A DNA stretch of 64,000 nucleotides from Devosia oryzisoli (GCF_014837245.1 NZ_JACYFU010000002.1:1-64000), one strand, 5' to 3'. Counted from the stretch's first letter, positions 17,656 through 25,296 are shown. The notes: generated from the letters alone by a model not told the origin. Program-made: numbers and translations.

Positions 17656-18981
17656 TTAACGCGCAGCGTACGGCCACATCACGTGATCGCTGTCGATGAC
17701 AAAAGCATGGCTGTGGCTGTGCCCTGCCTGCACATGCCGTGAACCTTGTAGATGCGGATGGTCGGCAGGGAGGTTGGCGTGGACATGTTCCAGCTCGACC
17801 GGGTCAGCGGCGGGCCACAGCCACAGCGCAGCGGCCATACCAAGTGTGGCGAAAGCACCCATAACGATAAAGGTTATGGGCAATCCGGCCGTCGCGCCGA
17901 GCCAGCCGGCCAGCGGATAGGTGATTAGCCAGATGGCATGCGACAAGGCGAACTGTGCCGCAAAAAGGGCGGGCCGGTCTTCGGGATGAGACGAGCGCCG
18001 GATCAGCCGGCCAGACGGCGTCTGGGTCGCGGAATAGCCGATACCGATGACGAACCACAGGGCCAGCAGCACGCCATAGGACGGCAAGAGGCTCCCCGCC
18101 AACATCGTCAGCACCAGAATGCCGGCGCCGGACAACATCACGGGCCGGTCGGCATATCGATCCAGCAACCGGGGCAGCGCGAATGCCGCCAGCATGGAGC
18201 CACCGCCGAACGCGGCGAGCGCGAAGGCCGTGGACTGCTGGTCGAGGCCGAAACGCGATTGCACAAGAACGACCGTGTTGACGATGACCATGGCCCCGGC
18301 GGCTGAGACGGCGAAGGTCATCGCCAGAAGGCCGCGCAATCGGGGTGTCTTGAGGTAGATGCGCATGCCGCGCGTCGTACGGTCGTAGATACCGCGGGGG
18401 GCAACCGGCTTTGGGCTGGGCAATACCACCGACACGACCAGAAGCGCCGATACTATGAAGCCGATGACGGTGCCGACAAACAGGTTGTTGAAAGACATGA
18501 CTGTCAGCAAGGCGGCCGCGAGCAAGGGACTGGCGACGCTTTCCAGATCATAGGCCAAGCGCGATAGCGATAGCGCCCGGGTATAATCCCGCTCGTCCGG
18601 GAGGATGTCCGGGATGGTGGCCTGGAAGGTCGGCGTGAAGGCCGCTGATGCCGACTGCAGGACGAAGATGAGGATGTAGACCTGCCAGATCTCGGTCACG
18701 AACGGGAGCAGTACGGCGATGGCCGCCCGGACCAGATCGAGGCTGACCAGCATCGCCCGCCGCGGCAGACGCTCGGCAAAGGCAGAGGCCACCGGCGCCA
18801 CGGTCACATAGGCGACCATCTTGATGGCCAGGGCCGTGCCGAGCACCGCGCCCGCATCGTCGCCGGCCAGGCTGAAAGCCAGCAGCCCCAGAGCCACAGT
18901 GGCCAGCCCGGTGCCGACCAGCGCCACGATCTGTGCCGTGAACAGGTGACGATAGGTGCGATTGGCGAGGATGGAGAGCAT
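17656..18981 (-). CDS. MFS exporter with His-rich tail (NreB-like, metal efflux)
   Basis: This 441-aa inner-membrane protein has about 12 membrane spans (for example FTAQIVALVGTGLATVALGL) and the MFS loop FAERLPRRAMLVSLDLVRAA. The tail carries ELEHVHANLPADHPHLQG and AGHSHSHAFVIDSDHVMW, a His-rich metal-binding segment like those of nickel exporters of the NreB/CnrT type. I start at the ATG at 18979-18981, one base past the stop of the sensor gene; a longer frame reaches 19035 but would overlap that gene. Co-transcription with a DmeR/RcnR-like sensor supports export of Ni, Co or a similar divalent metal. Confidence 0.87.
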   Translation of the reverse strand: MLSILANRTYRHLFTAQIVALVGTGLATVALGLLAFSLAGDDAGAVLGTALAIKMVAYVTVAPVASAFAERLPRRAMLVSLDLVRAAIAVLLPFVTEIWQVYILIFVLQSASAAFTPTFQATIPDILPDERDYTRALSLSRLAYDLESVASPLLAAALLTVMSFNNLFVGTVIGFIVSALLVVSVVLPSPKPVAPRGIYDRTTRGMRIYLKTPRLRGLLAMTFAVSAAGAMVIVNTVVLVQSRFGLDQQSTAFALAAFGGGSMLAAFALPRLLDRYADRPVMLSGAGILVLTMLAGSLLPSYGVLLALWFVIGIGYSATQTPSGRLIRRSSHPEDRPALFAAQFALSHAIWLITYPLAGWLGATAGLPITFIVMGAFATLGMAAALWLWPAADPVELEHVHANLPADHPHLQGSRHVQAGHSHSHAFVIDSDHVMWPYAAR

Positions 18982-18982
18982 G

Positions 18983-19258
18983 TCAGAGATACCGGGCGAT
19001 GTCGCGGAACTGGTCGATCGTGGAGCGACTGTCATCGTCCAGCGTTCCGACAGCGTCTTCGAGGCAATGATCGAGATGATCGTGGATCAGCGCCTTTTTG
19101 GCCTGGGTGATGGCCTTTTCAACGGCATGCAATTGCTGGGCGATATCGAGGCAAGGCTTGCCGCTCTCGATCATGGCGATGACCGAGTTGAGGTGACCGC
19201 CGGCGCGCTTGAGGCGCTTGACAATATCGGGATGGGAGGCATGGACATGTTCATTCAT
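18983..19258 (-). CDS. CsoR/RcnR-family metal-sensing repressor (DmeR-like)
   Basis: This 91-aa all-helical repressor reads HVHASHPDIVKRLKRAGGHL, then SVIAMIESGKPCLDIAQQLH and KKALIHDHLDHCLED. It belongs to the DUF156 family (CsoR, RcnR, FrmR, DmeR). The N-terminal His residues (4, 6 and 9), the Cys near residue 36 and the His residues near 60-65 match the Ni/Co ligand pattern of RcnR and DmeR better than the Cys-His-Cys copper site of CsoR. It is the first gene of an operon with the exporter, and a perfect G/C-tract palindrome lies 12 bp upstream. Metal binding should release it from DNA. Confidence 0.9.
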   Translation of the reverse strand: MNEHVHASHPDIVKRLKRAGGHLNSVIAMIESGKPCLDIAQQLHAVEKAITQAKKALIHDHLDHCLEDAVGTLDDDSRSTIDQFRDIARYL

Positions 19259-19269
19259 GCGGCCAGCGT

Positions 19270-19285
19270 ATCCCCCTGGGGGGAT
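19270..19285. promoter_or_regulatory. Operator for the DmeR/RcnR-like sensor
   Basis: ATCCCCC TG GGGGGAT is a perfect 7-bp inverted repeat with a 2-bp centre, 12 bp upstream of the sensor start. RcnR and DmeR recognise G/C tracts flanked by AT-rich inverted repeats, so this is very probably the autoregulatory site. Confidence 0.75.
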
Positions 19286-19289
19286 GAGT

Positions 19290-19314
19290 CAAGGGGGCGA
19301 ATTTCGCCCCCTTG
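19290..19314 (-). terminator. Hairpin after the HupE/anchor gene pair
   Basis: CAAGGGGGCGAA and TTCGCCCCCTTG form a perfect 12-bp inverted repeat around a single T. It begins 4 bp beyond the anchor-protein stop on the minus strand and ends 4 bp before the sensor operator. No T-run follows, so it may act as a weak terminator or mRNA 3' stabiliser insulating the two transcripts. Confidence 0.65.
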
Positions 19315-19318
19315 CTCG

Positions 19319-20065
19319 TCAAATGAGCTTTCGAAGCTCCTGATAATCGCCACCGGTGCGCAGCGTCACCGTCACGTCCTGGTCACCCCGATTGCGGAAG
19401 AACCAGCCATGCGTTCCTGAAATCGGTGGAACGAGCTGGCCGCTGTCGGAGGCAACCCCCCGGCCTTCCTCATAGGTCAGCGACTGGCCTTCGCCCTCGC
19501 CATGTGCATCGAAATTGATGACGCCGCCGTCGACCACGAATTCATAGGTGGCGACCGAACCGGCTGCCATGACCAGCTTGTATTCGGTCCCTTCCATCGG
19601 GGTCAGGGTGAATGTGACTTCATCGCGCCATTGCGGGGCGGCGGCTACCGGTTCGACGGCTTCGACCGGGGCCGTTGTCGTGGGGAGCGGAGCGGTCGCC
19701 ACTGATGCCGGTTGCGCCGGAACAAGCAACTGCTCGAGGGCAGCAACGCGCTGCGCCAATTGTTGCAGTTCAGCCGAACTGGCACTGGTCGCGGGGGTGA
19801 ATGCGGTGTCGGGGCCGAGGCCGGCGCGCATCTGCGCACTCAGCCGTTCTTCATCCGCAGCCTCCTGGGCGAGCTGCATCTTGATCTCGCCCATCGTCGT
19901 CAGCCCGGTGAGCCGGCCGAAGCCGGTGACATCCAGTCCGTACTCGGACGGGAGGACTACCGTGACCAGGATGGCCACGGCGCTTACGCTGGCGATGATG
20001 GTCGAGCGGACGAGTTTTTCCATGGTGGGCAGGTCGGCCTTGTTGGGGAAGTCTGTGTTGTACAT
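19319..20065 (-). CDS. Transmembrane anchor protein of HupE-associated metal locus
   Basis: This 248-aa protein has one N-terminal membrane segment near residues 22-40 (STIIASVSAVAILVTVVLPS) and a periplasmic remainder. A coiled-coil-like stretch (ELQQLAQRVAALEQLL), a Pro/Ala/Thr linker and a beta-rich C-terminal domain follow (EVTFTLTPMEGTEYKLVM, YEFVVDGGVINFDAHGEG). Small anchored proteins of this layout occur next to HupE/UreJ-type permeases. It starts 12 bp after the hupE-like gene on the same strand. It may deliver metal or hold a partner at the membrane, but no ligand motif is obvious. Its partner permease is interrupted by stops. Confidence 0.75.
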   Translation of the reverse strand: MYNTDFPNKADLPTMEKLVRSTIIASVSAVAILVTVVLPSEYGLDVTGFGRLTGLTTMGEIKMQLAQEAADEERLSAQMRAGLGPDTAFTPATSASSAELQQLAQRVAALEQLLVPAQPASVATAPLPTTTAPVEAVEPVAAAPQWRDEVTFTLTPMEGTEYKLVMAAGSVATYEFVVDGGVINFDAHGEGEGQSLTYEEGRGVASDSGQLVPPISGTHGWFFRNRGDQDVTVTLRTGGDYQELRKLI

Positions 20066-20077
20066 GGCGAAAGGTCC

Positions 20078-20794
20078 TTACGGGACGACCACGAGGCCGA
20101 CGAGCTGGTAACCGAACAGCACGAAGCCGGCGCACATCATGGCGACATTGGCGGAATAGGCGAGGGTCCAGAACGAGCGCGTGCGGCGCCAAAAGCCCAT
20201 GACGATGAGGATTGTCGCGAGCGCCACCAATTGCCCGATTTCGACCCCGACATTGAAGGCGATGAGATTGGGCAGGAGTCCATCTTAGGACATGTTGTAT
20301 TCGAGCACCTTGGTGGCGAGGCCGAGGCCGTGAAACAGGCCGAAGATCAGCGTCGCCACCTTGGTATTGGGCTGGAAGCCCAGCCAGCGCTGGAAGGCAC
20401 CAATATTGTCGAGGGCCTTGTAGACCACCGAGAGCCCGATAATGGCATCGATGAAATAGGAGCTGATGGCTCAGTTGAAGTAGACGCCAAGCACCATGGT
20501 GGTGGAATGGCCGATGGCGAAGAGCGACACGTAAATGCCGATATGCTCCATCCGGTAGAGAAAGAAGATCACCCCTAGCAGGAACAGGATGTGATCGTAG
20601 CCGGTGATCATGTGCTTGGCCCCGAGATAGACATAGGGCAGCAGGTTCCAGCCGGTGATTTCGGCGATATAGCCGGCGTCGCTTGTGTCGACGCCATGAG
20701 CATTGGCAGCGCCGGTCAAGGCGAGCAGAGCCAAGAGTGCGAGACTGCCGATCAGCCATGATGGCCGACCCGCCCGCGAAAGATGCAGGGACAT
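20078..20794 (-). pseudogene. HupE/UreJ-type metal permease interrupted by two in-frame stops
   Basis: The 239-codon frame starts at the ATG at 20792-20794 with a signal-like segment ending ANAHGVDTSD. It then reads YLGAKHMITGYDHILFLLGV, FAIGHSTTMVLGVYFN, a TGA at 20471-20473, AISSYFIDAIIGLSVVYKAL, LIFGLFHGLGLATKVLEYNM, a TAA at 20285-20287, DGLLPNLIAFNVGVEIGQ and so on to VGLVVVP. The frame is unbroken on each side and conserved family motifs (GYDHxxF, FGLFHGLG, FNVGVE) are intact, so only two point changes disable it. HupE-family proteins move Ni, Co or related metals. Recent nonsense mutation, sequencing error or stop readthrough are all possible. Confidence 0.85.
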
Positions 20795-20843
20795 AAGGGT
20801 TATCCGTGATGCGTTGAAACGGCGCCGGTCAAGGCGCGTCGGA

Positions 20844-21170
20844 TCACAGGACCTGTCTGGGTGGGCGCTCGAGGCCCGGGGGCGCTCGCTCGGTGAACGT
20901 GTCGAGGAGACTGACCAGGAAGGACTGCGGCAGATCGGGCGTTGAGAGGGCCCAGATCGGTAACCCGCAGGGCACGTCATGGGCATGCTCTATGGAGTCG
21001 TGTGCGTCGGAAACATCGCCAGCGTGGGAATCGCCGTGGCTCTCCAGGTCCTCGATCATCGTGGCCGATGACAAGACATGCGCGGCATTGGCCGAGACCG
21101 GCGCGGCCAACATGACGCTGGCGAGAACCAGCACCATCAGGATCAGCGATGTCAGTTTGCGAAACGACAT
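20844..21170 (-). CDS. Small exported His-rich protein
   Basis: This 108-aa protein has a signal peptide (RKLTSLILMVLVLASVMLAA then PVSANA) and an acidic His-rich mature part: EDLESHGDSHAGDVSDAHDS and IEHAHDVPCGLP. It ends LERPPRQVL, an ending also seen in small metal-locus proteins next to HupE-like genes. It is the first gene of the minus-strand hupE/anchor run, 49 bp ahead of the permease. The His/Asp residues and the single Cys could bind a divalent metal in the periplasm. The start could be 18 bp further upstream (ATG at 21186-21188). Confidence 0.7.
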   Translation of the reverse strand: MSFRKLTSLILMVLVLASVMLAAPVSANAAHVLSSATMIEDLESHGDSHAGDVSDAHDSIEHAHDVPCGLPIWALSTPDLPQSFLVSLLDTFTERAPPGLERPPRQVL

Positions 21171-21254
21171 GAGAGGAGATTGCGGCATTGACGTTAAGAA
21201 GCCGCTAACCTTTCGAGGTCCGCTTTGAGTCAGCTGAAAAGGCGCGGCCAACGA

Positions 21255-21301
21255 CCGGAATGGGGTCGTGAGCAGCCGATCGGGAATGCGCCCCATTCCG
21301 G
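21255..21301. repeat. Inverted repeat upstream of the His-rich gene
   Basis: CCGGAATGGGG at 21255-21265 is repeated in inverted form as CCCCATTCCGG at 21291-21301, an 11-bp perfect stem around 25 nt. It lies between two divergent genes. Similar blocks occur at 499-516 and 22181-22199 in this window, so it is probably a dispersed repeat and not an operator. Confidence 0.6.
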
Positions 21302-21305
21302 CCAT
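21287..21305 (+). repeat. 19-bp direct repeat, left copy
   Basis: TGCGCCCCATTCCGGCCAT here is identical to 22181-22199. The two copies bracket the NYN-domain gene almost exactly. Confidence 0.8.
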
Positions 21306-21417
21306 GGAGGAGCAGGCAACGACTTGCCAAGAGCAGACGCTTAGTTAGAGCGCCAATCGGTCTTGACTGCTTGTCCCTCGGAGGTGCCATGTTGAATGGT
21401 TGCCAACGGATTTGCTC

Positions 21418-22158
21418 ATGCCAGACACTCGCTCCCCCCGGCTCGCCGTCCTAATCGATGCCGACAATGCCTCTGCCCGAATTGCCGATGGCCTGTTCGA
21501 GGAAATAGCCAAAATCGGCGAGGCGAGTGTCCGGCGCATCTATGGAGACTTTTCCAGCTCGCGTTCGAAGGCGTGGGCTGACGTGTTGTCGAAGCACGCG
21601 ATTATTCCCCAACAGCAGTTCGCTTACACAACTGGGAAGAATGCCTCCGACATCACGTTGGTGATCGACGCTATGGACCTCCTGCACAGCGGGAGATTTG
21701 ACGGTTTCTGCCTGGTGTCATCGGACAGTGACTTCACGCGGCTTGCTGCTCGCATCCGAGAGCAGGGCATTGATGTGTTTGGGTTCGGCGAGCAGAAGAC
21801 GCCGGAAAGTTTTCGGCAGGCTTGTCGCCGGTTCGTCTACACCGAAAACCTGTTGCCCGAGGCACCGGCGAACGTGGAGGACTCGAGCGCAAAAGCTGCG
21901 CCACTTCAGTTGCCTACGGATGCAGTACCAATCTTGATGCGGGTTATTGAGCAGATGGACACCGAAGACGGCTGGGTGCCGCTCGGCGCAGTAGGCAATC
22001 AGCTTGCAAATTTAGCCCCCGACTTCGACCCGCGAACTTTTGGGTTCCGCAAGCTTAGCGATCTCGTACGGCAAACTGAGGCGTTTGAGCTCGATCACCC
22101 CGAAGGACGCGCACTTCGCATCCGAGCTAAACAGCAGCCAAGAAAAAAGCGCAGTTGA
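21418..22158 (+). CDS. NYN-domain (DUF88/LabA-like, PIN-fold) protein with C-terminal OST-HTH-like domain
   Basis: This 246-aa protein has the NYN/PIN nuclease-like fold: LAVLIDADNASARI near residues 9-22 (first acidic patch), RRIYGDFSS, FAYTTGKNASDITLVIDAMD (second Asp pair) and GFCLVSSDSDFTRLAARIRE (the SSDSDF motif). Residues from about 165 (PILMRVIEQMDTEDGWVPLG through GFRKLSDLVRQTEAFEL) match the OST-HTH/LOTUS layout. Such proteins are thought to bind or cut RNA. A TTG frame begins at 21400, but the ATG at 21418 gives the usual N-terminus. It is a single gene flanked by 19-bp direct repeats, which suggests it arrived or moved as a unit. Confidence 0.88.
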   Translation: MPDTRSPRLAVLIDADNASARIADGLFEEIAKIGEASVRRIYGDFSSSRSKAWADVLSKHAIIPQQQFAYTTGKNASDITLVIDAMDLLHSGRFDGFCLVSSDSDFTRLAARIREQGIDVFGFGEQKTPESFRQACRRFVYTENLLPEAPANVEDSSAKAAPLQLPTDAVPILMRVIEQMDTEDGWVPLGAVGNQLANLAPDFDPRTFGFRKLSDLVRQTEAFELDHPEGRALRIRAKQQPRKKRS

Positions 22159-22506
22159 CCGTCGAGGGAGCTTTCGCCTTTGCGCCCCATTCCGGCCATT
22201 CACTCCGCCGCTCCTCGTTCCTGAAAGCGGCCGGTCCGCTTCGGTCGAGAACGTTGCACCGGTTGCCTCGATGTCGACGTTGTCGGCACGGACGGTGTGC
22301 TGCACGGGCTGCGTCGAACGGGCCGGGCCGTCCGCGAACCGGCGGACGGTGTCGGTGCCGGCGGGATGCCGGTTGCTACGGACGCTGCGCTGGGCGGTCG
22401 GCTTGGCCATTGTAAGTAGGATCTGCCCGCCGGCGGACCGCTTATGTGCAAATAAAGTTGTCTGCACGCCCTTCCGCTGCAACAAGAAGGCAGCTCTGGA
22501 GGAGAC
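22159..22506. other. 348-bp gap carrying the right 19-bp repeat; no gene seen
   Basis: Several frames are open but none looks like a protein: all are rich in Arg, Ser and Pro. It holds the right-hand 19-bp repeat at 22181-22199. The last 60 bp (AT-richer, around GTGCAAATAAAGTTG) and the purine-rich CTGGAGGAGAC before 22507 are likely the promoter and ribosome site of the nuclease gene. Confidence 0.55.
22181..22199 (+). repeat. 19-bp direct repeat, right copy
   Basis: Identical to 21287-21305; it lies 22 bp after the stop of the NYN gene. Confidence 0.8.
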
Positions 22507-22917
22507 ATGAGACTACCGATTATCGCTGCAGCCATCGCGCTGCTCGGAATGCTGCCGGTTCAAGCCCAGGAGTGGCGCGTCAACTTCAGCATGTGCGGGC
22601 GCGACCGCACCACCTGCGTGGTCGACGGCGACACGATCTGGCTGCAAGGCGTGAACCTGCGGCTCGAGAGCTACGACACCCCGGAGCCTTACAACGATAT
22701 CTGCGGCGGCCAAGCCGAGGTGGCGCTGGCGAAACGGGCCAGCGCGCGGCTGCTGCAGCTGCTCAACGATAACCCTTTCACGGTCGAGGCCCACAACACC
22801 GACCGCTATGGAAGGACCCTGGCGACCATTCGCATCGGCGGAACGGACGTCGGAGATATCCTCATAAGCGAAGGGCTGGCCAGGCGCTGGCCGAATGGCG
22901 ACGAGTTCTGGTGCTAA
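22507..22917 (+). CDS. Exported staphylococcal-nuclease-like (SNase) protein
   Basis: This 136-aa protein has a signal peptide (LPIIAAAIALLGMLPVQAQ) and a thermonuclease-type OB fold. CVVDGDTIWLQGVNLRLESY then DTPEPYND near 37-64 supplies the Asp, Thr, Arg and Glu positions of the family, and NTDRYGRTLATIRIGG near 98-113 supplies the second Arg. GDILISEGLARRWP completes the fold. All the catalytic residues I can place by pattern are kept, so it is probably an active Ca-dependent nuclease in the periplasm. A good ribosome site (GGAGGAGAC) precedes the ATG. It is 3 bp from the next gene and forms a three-gene run with it and the AlbA_2 gene. Confidence 0.88.
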   Translation: MRLPIIAAAIALLGMLPVQAQEWRVNFSMCGRDRTTCVVDGDTIWLQGVNLRLESYDTPEPYNDICGGQAEVALAKRASARLLQLLNDNPFTVEAHNTDRYGRTLATIRIGGTDVGDILISEGLARRWPNGDEFWC

Positions 22918-22920
22918 CGC

Positions 22921-23622
22921 ATGCCGGTCGAGACCAAGGAAATCTTCCTGGACGACGTACCTGACCTGACGTCGCGGCTGGCCAGGATCAGAGCGATGGC
23001 ATTGGAGATCGAGCGGCTGCCGGATGACACGTATGCCCCGGTCGGGAGTATTCTCGAACAGGTGGAGTGGTACTCGCTGGCCGCGGTGACGAAGTCCACG
23101 TCGAACGCCCATGCATTTTGCTCCTTGGTAGAGCAGCGAAACACCATAGCGGCATCCGCGATCGTCCGCATGCAGATCGAAACCGCCATGCGAATGTTCG
23201 GTCTGACCCTCGTCGCCGACGTGGAAGCTGCCGGCGACCACCTCATGGAAGGCAAAAAGTACGGCCAACTCCGGGCACGTGACGGCACCAAGCTAGCCGA
23301 TAAGATCCTGCATGAGAGGCTGTCGGCAGAATATGAATGGGTCACCAAAGCCTACGAGGATACGTCCGCATTCGTCCATCTGGACGGTGAGAACATCCGA
23401 TCGAAGCTGGTGCACCTTAGTATGGGCGCCTTCTTCAATCTATCTGGGGTTGATGCCCAACGTCCTGAGCACGCCTATTTCCACCTCGCCGATACGTTCT
23501 TCATCGCGCTGCGGATGACACGGAACATCCTCGCTGATTTCCTCGCCACCCGTCCCCAACCCCAAGAGCGTGCTTTGCGGCTGGCTGCGTTCCGGCGGGC
23601 TCGGGAACGAGGTGGCTCCTAG
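22921..23622 (+). CDS. Hypothetical helical protein of the SNase/AlbA_2 run
   Basis: I do not assign a family to this 233-aa protein. It appears soluble and mostly helical. Segments such as NAHAFCSLVEQRNTIAASAI, VRMQIETAMRMFGLTLVAD, WVTKAYEDTSAFVHLDGENI and AYFHLADTFFIALRMTRNIL resemble DUF5677/HEPN-like helical proteins in the spacing of Arg, Glu and His. A possible HEPN-type R-x4-6-H motif is not clear. It lies 3 bp after the exported nuclease and 68 bp before the AlbA_2 gene, all on one strand, so the three are probably co-expressed. A role in stress or defence is only suggested by the company. Confidence 0.7.
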   Translation: MPVETKEIFLDDVPDLTSRLARIRAMALEIERLPDDTYAPVGSILEQVEWYSLAAVTKSTSNAHAFCSLVEQRNTIAASAIVRMQIETAMRMFGLTLVADVEAAGDHLMEGKKYGQLRARDGTKLADKILHERLSAEYEWVTKAYEDTSAFVHLDGENIRSKLVHLSMGAFFNLSGVDAQRPEHAYFHLADTFFIALRMTRNILADFLATRPQPQERALRLAAFRRARERGGS

Positions 23623-23690
23623 GTTCTGTTCTGAGGCTTGCCGGCTTGACGAACCGCTGCCACATTTGGTGCGGGGTTGGGGGCAACTGC

Positions 23691-24803
23691 ATGGGACTAC
23701 CGGATAATCTGTCGGACCTGATCGACTTCGACGTCGCCACGCTGAAGGTCAAGAGCCGCGAGAGCCGCAAGCTCGAGTTCAAGGAGAGTTTTGTTAGGGG
23801 CCAACTTGCATCGTACGAACGCACCATGGCAGCCTTCGCCAACGCGCTCGGCGGAACCATCATCTTCGGCGTTTCTGACAGGCCGAGGCTGATAGTCGGC
23901 ACCGACCCCGCTGGCTTCATGGACGAAGCGGAGATTACTACCCGGCTCAAGGCTGACTTCTCCCCCGAGATCCCGTTCGAGAGCAGGTCGTATGAAGTCG
24001 GTGGCCTTACGCTGCTGGCATTCTGTGTGCAGCCGGGTGTCGATCGACCTGTCATCTGCCAAAAGACGCAGAGCAAGTTGACGCATGATGCCCAGGGCGG
24101 GAACCCCCGCCAGGACGTCGTCATCCGGGAGGCGACTGTCTATTATCGATACTCGGCCCAGACCAGCCCAATCCTATATACTGAATTCAGGGCCCTGCTC
24201 GACGAGCGCGAGGAGCGACGCCTGCGGATCATCATGGAGACGCTCAAGGCGGTGGAGCGTGTCGGGTACGAGAAGGTCGGCGTCGTAGATGCAACAAGCT
24301 TCGGGGATCCGGCGAAGGCTACAAACCTCTACGTCTCTAAGGAAACGGCCAAGTCGATGAATTTCATCGATCACGGGCGCTTCACCGAGAGCACGGACGA
24401 AAGCTCGCCGGCGTATTTGGTAGTCGGCAAGGTCTCCCTTGGCGAGGTAGTGCACGCGCCGATGGAGGACGCAGACAAGAACTTGCCGAGTGAGGTCGCG
24501 GAAACGCTGCTGCCGCTCGTCAGGGAGCTTTTCGGCAACGACGTTTCCCTGCCGACATCGGGCATCAAGCCACTGCTCGAGGGGTTCGGGCTTATGGAGA
24601 TGCCGTACCACGAGTTCGATACCAAAATCAGGCGGCGTTACGTAACCCGTGCCGGCATCGACGAGCTGAAGGTCAAGATGCGTGCCGAACCCCTCAAGGC
24701 CCTGCAGAGCTTCGCGTCGCAAAAGGTAATCAAGGCGTACGAGGATAGCCTGGCTGCCGCACCGGCAGAAGCTCCGGCAGCAGAGCCAGCCCCTGCGGCC
24801 TGA
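23691..24803 (+). CDS. AlbA_2 (Schlafen-like) domain protein
   Basis: The N-terminal 150 residues of this 370-aa protein form an AlbA_2 domain: SRESRKLEFKESFVRGQL (the ExKE-like motif), RTMAAFANALGGTIIFGVSD (the GG-IFGV motif) and a later VVIREATVYYRYSAQTSP. Schlafen/AlbA_2 proteins bind nucleic acid or ATP, and some are endoribonucleases; the LEFKES acidic cluster is intact. The rest, about 175-350, is unrecognised and ends in an Ala/Pro/Glu tail (AAAPAEAPAAEPAPAA). A TTG frame begins 45 bp upstream, but the ATG at 23691 gives a natural start. Such proteins are frequent in prokaryotic defence islands, and a helicase remnant follows. Confidence 0.82.
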   Translation: MGLPDNLSDLIDFDVATLKVKSRESRKLEFKESFVRGQLASYERTMAAFANALGGTIIFGVSDRPRLIVGTDPAGFMDEAEITTRLKADFSPEIPFESRSYEVGGLTLLAFCVQPGVDRPVICQKTQSKLTHDAQGGNPRQDVVIREATVYYRYSAQTSPILYTEFRALLDEREERRLRIIMETLKAVERVGYEKVGVVDATSFGDPAKATNLYVSKETAKSMNFIDHGRFTESTDESSPAYLVVGKVSLGEVVHAPMEDADKNLPSEVAETLLPLVRELFGNDVSLPTSGIKPLLEGFGLMEMPYHEFDTKIRRRYVTRAGIDELKVKMRAEPLKALQSFASQKVIKAYEDSLAAAPAEAPAAEPAPAA

Positions 24804-24859
24804 TTAAGTTCCCCGCCAACTTCCCCACCCGAGTTGTGAAGTCCGTGGGGCACTTCCGG

Positions 24860-25296
24860 ATAGGTGTGGGGGAAAAGAAACCTGCTCGCCCTGACTTAAA
24901 ATCCATAGGCGTTCCGTCGAAAGTGCTCGTACGATTTCAGCCATGAGCTCCGGATTCGCGCACCGCCCGTATGTCACCGTGACTCCTTCGCCCAACGGAT
25001 GGGATATCGTCACGCAACGGTCGTCCTCCGGAAGAACTGACTTGAGCTTTTTTCAACTGGTCACTCAGTGCGGCCCCAGGTGCAAACTTGATTATAGGTT
25101 CGGGAATAAGGATGACAACGCCATTGGCAAGGTGGCCGGCTCGGCCGGCCCTTGCTGCGGCATTCAGCAGTTCGTGACCTTCAAGGTCTTCGCGCTCGCC
25201 CTGATTTTCGCCAGCTCGCTTGTCTCCAGCCAAGACCGCCAAATGGGCAGGCAGGTTCAAGCCCTGTGCTAGCGTTGGCGTCGCAACGATCACTCT
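24860..25296 (-). pseudogene. DEAD/DEAH-type helicase, C-terminal fragment with frameshift
   Basis: On the minus strand the frame reads VIVATPTLAQGLNLPAHLAV, then LLNAAARAGRAGHLANGVV and ILIPEP. These are helicase motifs V and VI of the Ski2-like superfamily 2 group. After ALSDQLK the frame shifts: the neighbouring frame carries VLPEDDRCVTISHPLGE, a natural continuation, so one indel near 25040 breaks the gene. Motifs I to IV are missing upstream. Helicases with this TPTLAQGLNLP motif occur in several defence systems, but nothing identifies which one this was. Confidence 0.8.
24893..24904. other. tRNA-Leu(UAA) anticodon-arm-like 12-mer, possible att remnant
   Basis: GACTTAAAATCC matches the anticodon arm common in bacterial tRNA-Leu(UAA). 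No tRNA can be folded around it. Integrases often use this segment, so it could mark an old attachment site at the edge of the decayed stretch. Twelve bases can also occur by chance. Confidence 0.25.

Noticed and set aside
17443..17742. Plus-strand 99-aa frame overlapping the end of the MFS gene
   Set aside because: No recognisable similarity; it overlaps the tctA scrap and the His-rich MFS tail in other frames.
22012..22485. 157-aa minus-strand frame between the NYN and SNase genes
   Set aside because: Composition is Arg/Ser/Thr-rich without motifs, and it overlaps the end of the NYN gene on the other strand.
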